Of a stretch of DNA of 6,021 nt, positions 5,065 through 6,021 are shown in pieces. Position 1 is the first letter of the stretch; the number at the start of each line of letters is the position of its first letter. A model generated the notes under the pieces. The model saw only the letters and a list, made by a program, of their open reading frames with translations. It was not told the DNA's origin and did no database searches. The position numbers and the translations under genes were made by a program. Origin of the DNA: Planktomarina sp. (GTDB taxonomy: Bacteria > Pseudomonadota > Alphaproteobacteria > Rhodobacterales > Rhodobacteraceae). Location: NCBI GenBank assembly GCA_022425445.1, contig JAKMFM010000166.1, positions 1 through 6,021 on the forward strand. The letters are read 5' to 3'.

Positions 5065-6021
5065 TCATGGGCGCCCAAGCGCGGCCGGGTCCACAACCTG
5101 CCCGGTGAGCGAATTGGTCATGTCCTTCACGATGAGCACGGGGATGACTTGCCCAATCATGTGATCAGGCGCAACCGCATGGACCGCGTGGAGATATTCG
5201 GATTTGCCAATCAACTGCCCATCGCGGCGGCCTTTCTTTTCAAACAAAACCTTCACCTCGCGCCCGACCATAGCCGTCTGCGCCGCGCGTTGCTGTTCGG
5301 TCAAAAGCGCTTGCAGCTCTTGCAGACGCGCGGCGGCCACTTCGGGCAGCACTTCGGCACGTTCCGCCGCCGGCGTTCCAGGACGCGCCGAATATTTAAA
5401 GGAGTAGGCCTGCCCATACCCCACACGGCGCACAAGATCCAAAGTGTCTTCAAAGTCCTGGTCCGTTTCACCGGGGAAGCCAACAATGAAATCCCCCGAC
5501 AAAAGCAAGTCAGGCCGGGCGCTACGGATCCGGTCGACCAAAGAAAAATAGCTTTCCCGCGTGTGCTTGCGGTTCATGGCTTTCAAGATACGGTTACTGC
5601 CTGATTGCACCGGCAAATGCAGATAGGGCATAAGCTTGTCACAGGTGCCGTGGGCCTCGATCAGCGCGTCATCCATGTCATTGGGATGGCTGGTGGTAAA
5701 TCGAATACGCTCCAGCTGGTCTATCTCGGACAATTGCCAAATTAACCCGGCCAAACCGCCCGCGTGCCCGTGAAAGGCATTCACATTCTGACCGAGAAGC
5801 GTGATTTCTCGCACGCCGCGCGCCACCAAATCCTTGGCCTCTGCAATGACGCGCTCTGCGGGACGGCTGACCTCGGCGCCGCGCGTGTACGGCACAACAC
5901 AAAAGGCGCAAAATTTATCACAGCCTTCCTGCACCGTTAAAAACGCGGTAGGGCCACGCTTGGCCTTGGGGCGGCTGGCGAGGTGGTCAAATTTATCTTC
6001 CTCGGGAAAATCCGTATCCAG
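5065..6021 (-). CDS. miaB: tRNA-2-methylthio-N6-isopentenyladenosine-37 methylthiotransferase MiaB (partial, N-terminus outside window)
   Basis: MiaB is a radical-SAM iron-sulfur enzyme that adds a methylthio group to isopentenyl-adenosine 37 of tRNAs reading codons starting with U, using SAM both as methyl donor and as radical source. The visible 318 residues are open to the window edge. They begin in the linker after the N-terminal cluster domain, which is missing (about 120 residues). The radical-SAM motif CDKFCAFC is present, with cysteines at fragment residues 34, 38 and 41 (codons at 5922, 5910 and 5901). It is followed by PYTRG, LLGQNVNAF, LPVQSGS (136-142), DFIVGFPGET (177-186) and YSARPGTPAA (210-219). 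A C-terminal TRAM RNA-binding domain follows at about 251-312. LTVQEGCDKFCAFCVVPYTRG favours MiaB over MtaB or RimO. The stop is TGA at 5067-5065. It is the first visible gene of the co-directional cluster. Confidence 0.96.
   Translation of the reverse strand: MDTDFPEEDKFDHLASRPKAKRGPTAFLTVQEGCDKFCAFCVVPYTRGAEVSRPAERVIAEAKDLVARGVREITLLGQNVNAFHGHAGGLAGLIWQLSEIDQLERIRFTTSHPNDMDDALIEAHGTCDKLMPYLHLPVQSGSNRILKAMNRKHTRESYFSLVDRIRSARPDLLLSGDFIVGFPGETDQDFEDTLDLVRRVGYGQAYSFKYSARPGTPAAERAEVLPEVAAARLQELQALLTEQQRAAQTAMVGREVKVLFEKKGRRDGQLIGKSEYLHAVHAVAPDHMIGQVIPVLIVKDMTNSLTGQVVDPAALGRP

Noticed and set aside
5065..5934. miaB starting at GTG 5934
   Set aside because: The frame is open upstream to 6021 with family-like sequence, and this GTG is the internal valine just before the radical-SAM cysteine motif.

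Overview
The window looks like a piece of chromosome from a marine alphaproteobacterium of the order Rhodobacterales (Roseobacter type). This rests on the gene order, on the protein sequences, and on a SAM/SAH-type riboswitch in front of metK, a class known mainly from that order. All genes lie on the minus strand, so the transcribed order runs from high to low coordinates: miaB (partial) - phoH - ybeY - corC-like - lnt - riboswitch - metK (partial). No gene is supported on the plus strand. There is no rRNA, tRNA, mobile element or CRISPR array, and no gene-free stretch exceeds 100 bases.

Region by region: 5065-6021 holds the last 318 codons of miaB, the tRNA methylthiotransferase; its N-terminus lies outside the window. 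A 96-base gap follows. Next come phoH (TTG start with a good Shine-Dalgarno), ybeY and a CorC-family CBS-domain gene, joined by two 4-base ATGA overlaps. lnt then overlaps the corC-like gene by 26 bases. After the lnt stop only 47 bases remain before the metK ATG, and nearly all of them form a small H-type pseudoknot aptamer that contains the metK Shine-Dalgarno. metK runs off the low-coordinate end after 351 codons, missing roughly the last 40.

Functionally the cluster combines RNA maturation and quality control (miaB, phoH, ybeY), envelope functions (corC-like, lnt) and S-adenosylmethionine supply (metK). MiaB consumes SAM, which MetK makes, and MetK appears to be feedback-controlled in translation by the riboswitch.

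The most interesting spot is the lnt/metK junction (about 1061-1138). The riboswitch begins inside the lnt stop codon. The last lnt codons can form a 10-bp helix with the riboswitch core that competes with both aptamer helices. A candidate promoter (TTGACG, 17-base spacer, TAGGAA) would start a transcript almost exactly at the first base of the aptamer. Together these suggest that operon read-through RNA and a short metK-only RNA could respond differently to SAM/SAH, and that lnt translation could affect switching. This is inference from sequence and has not been tested.
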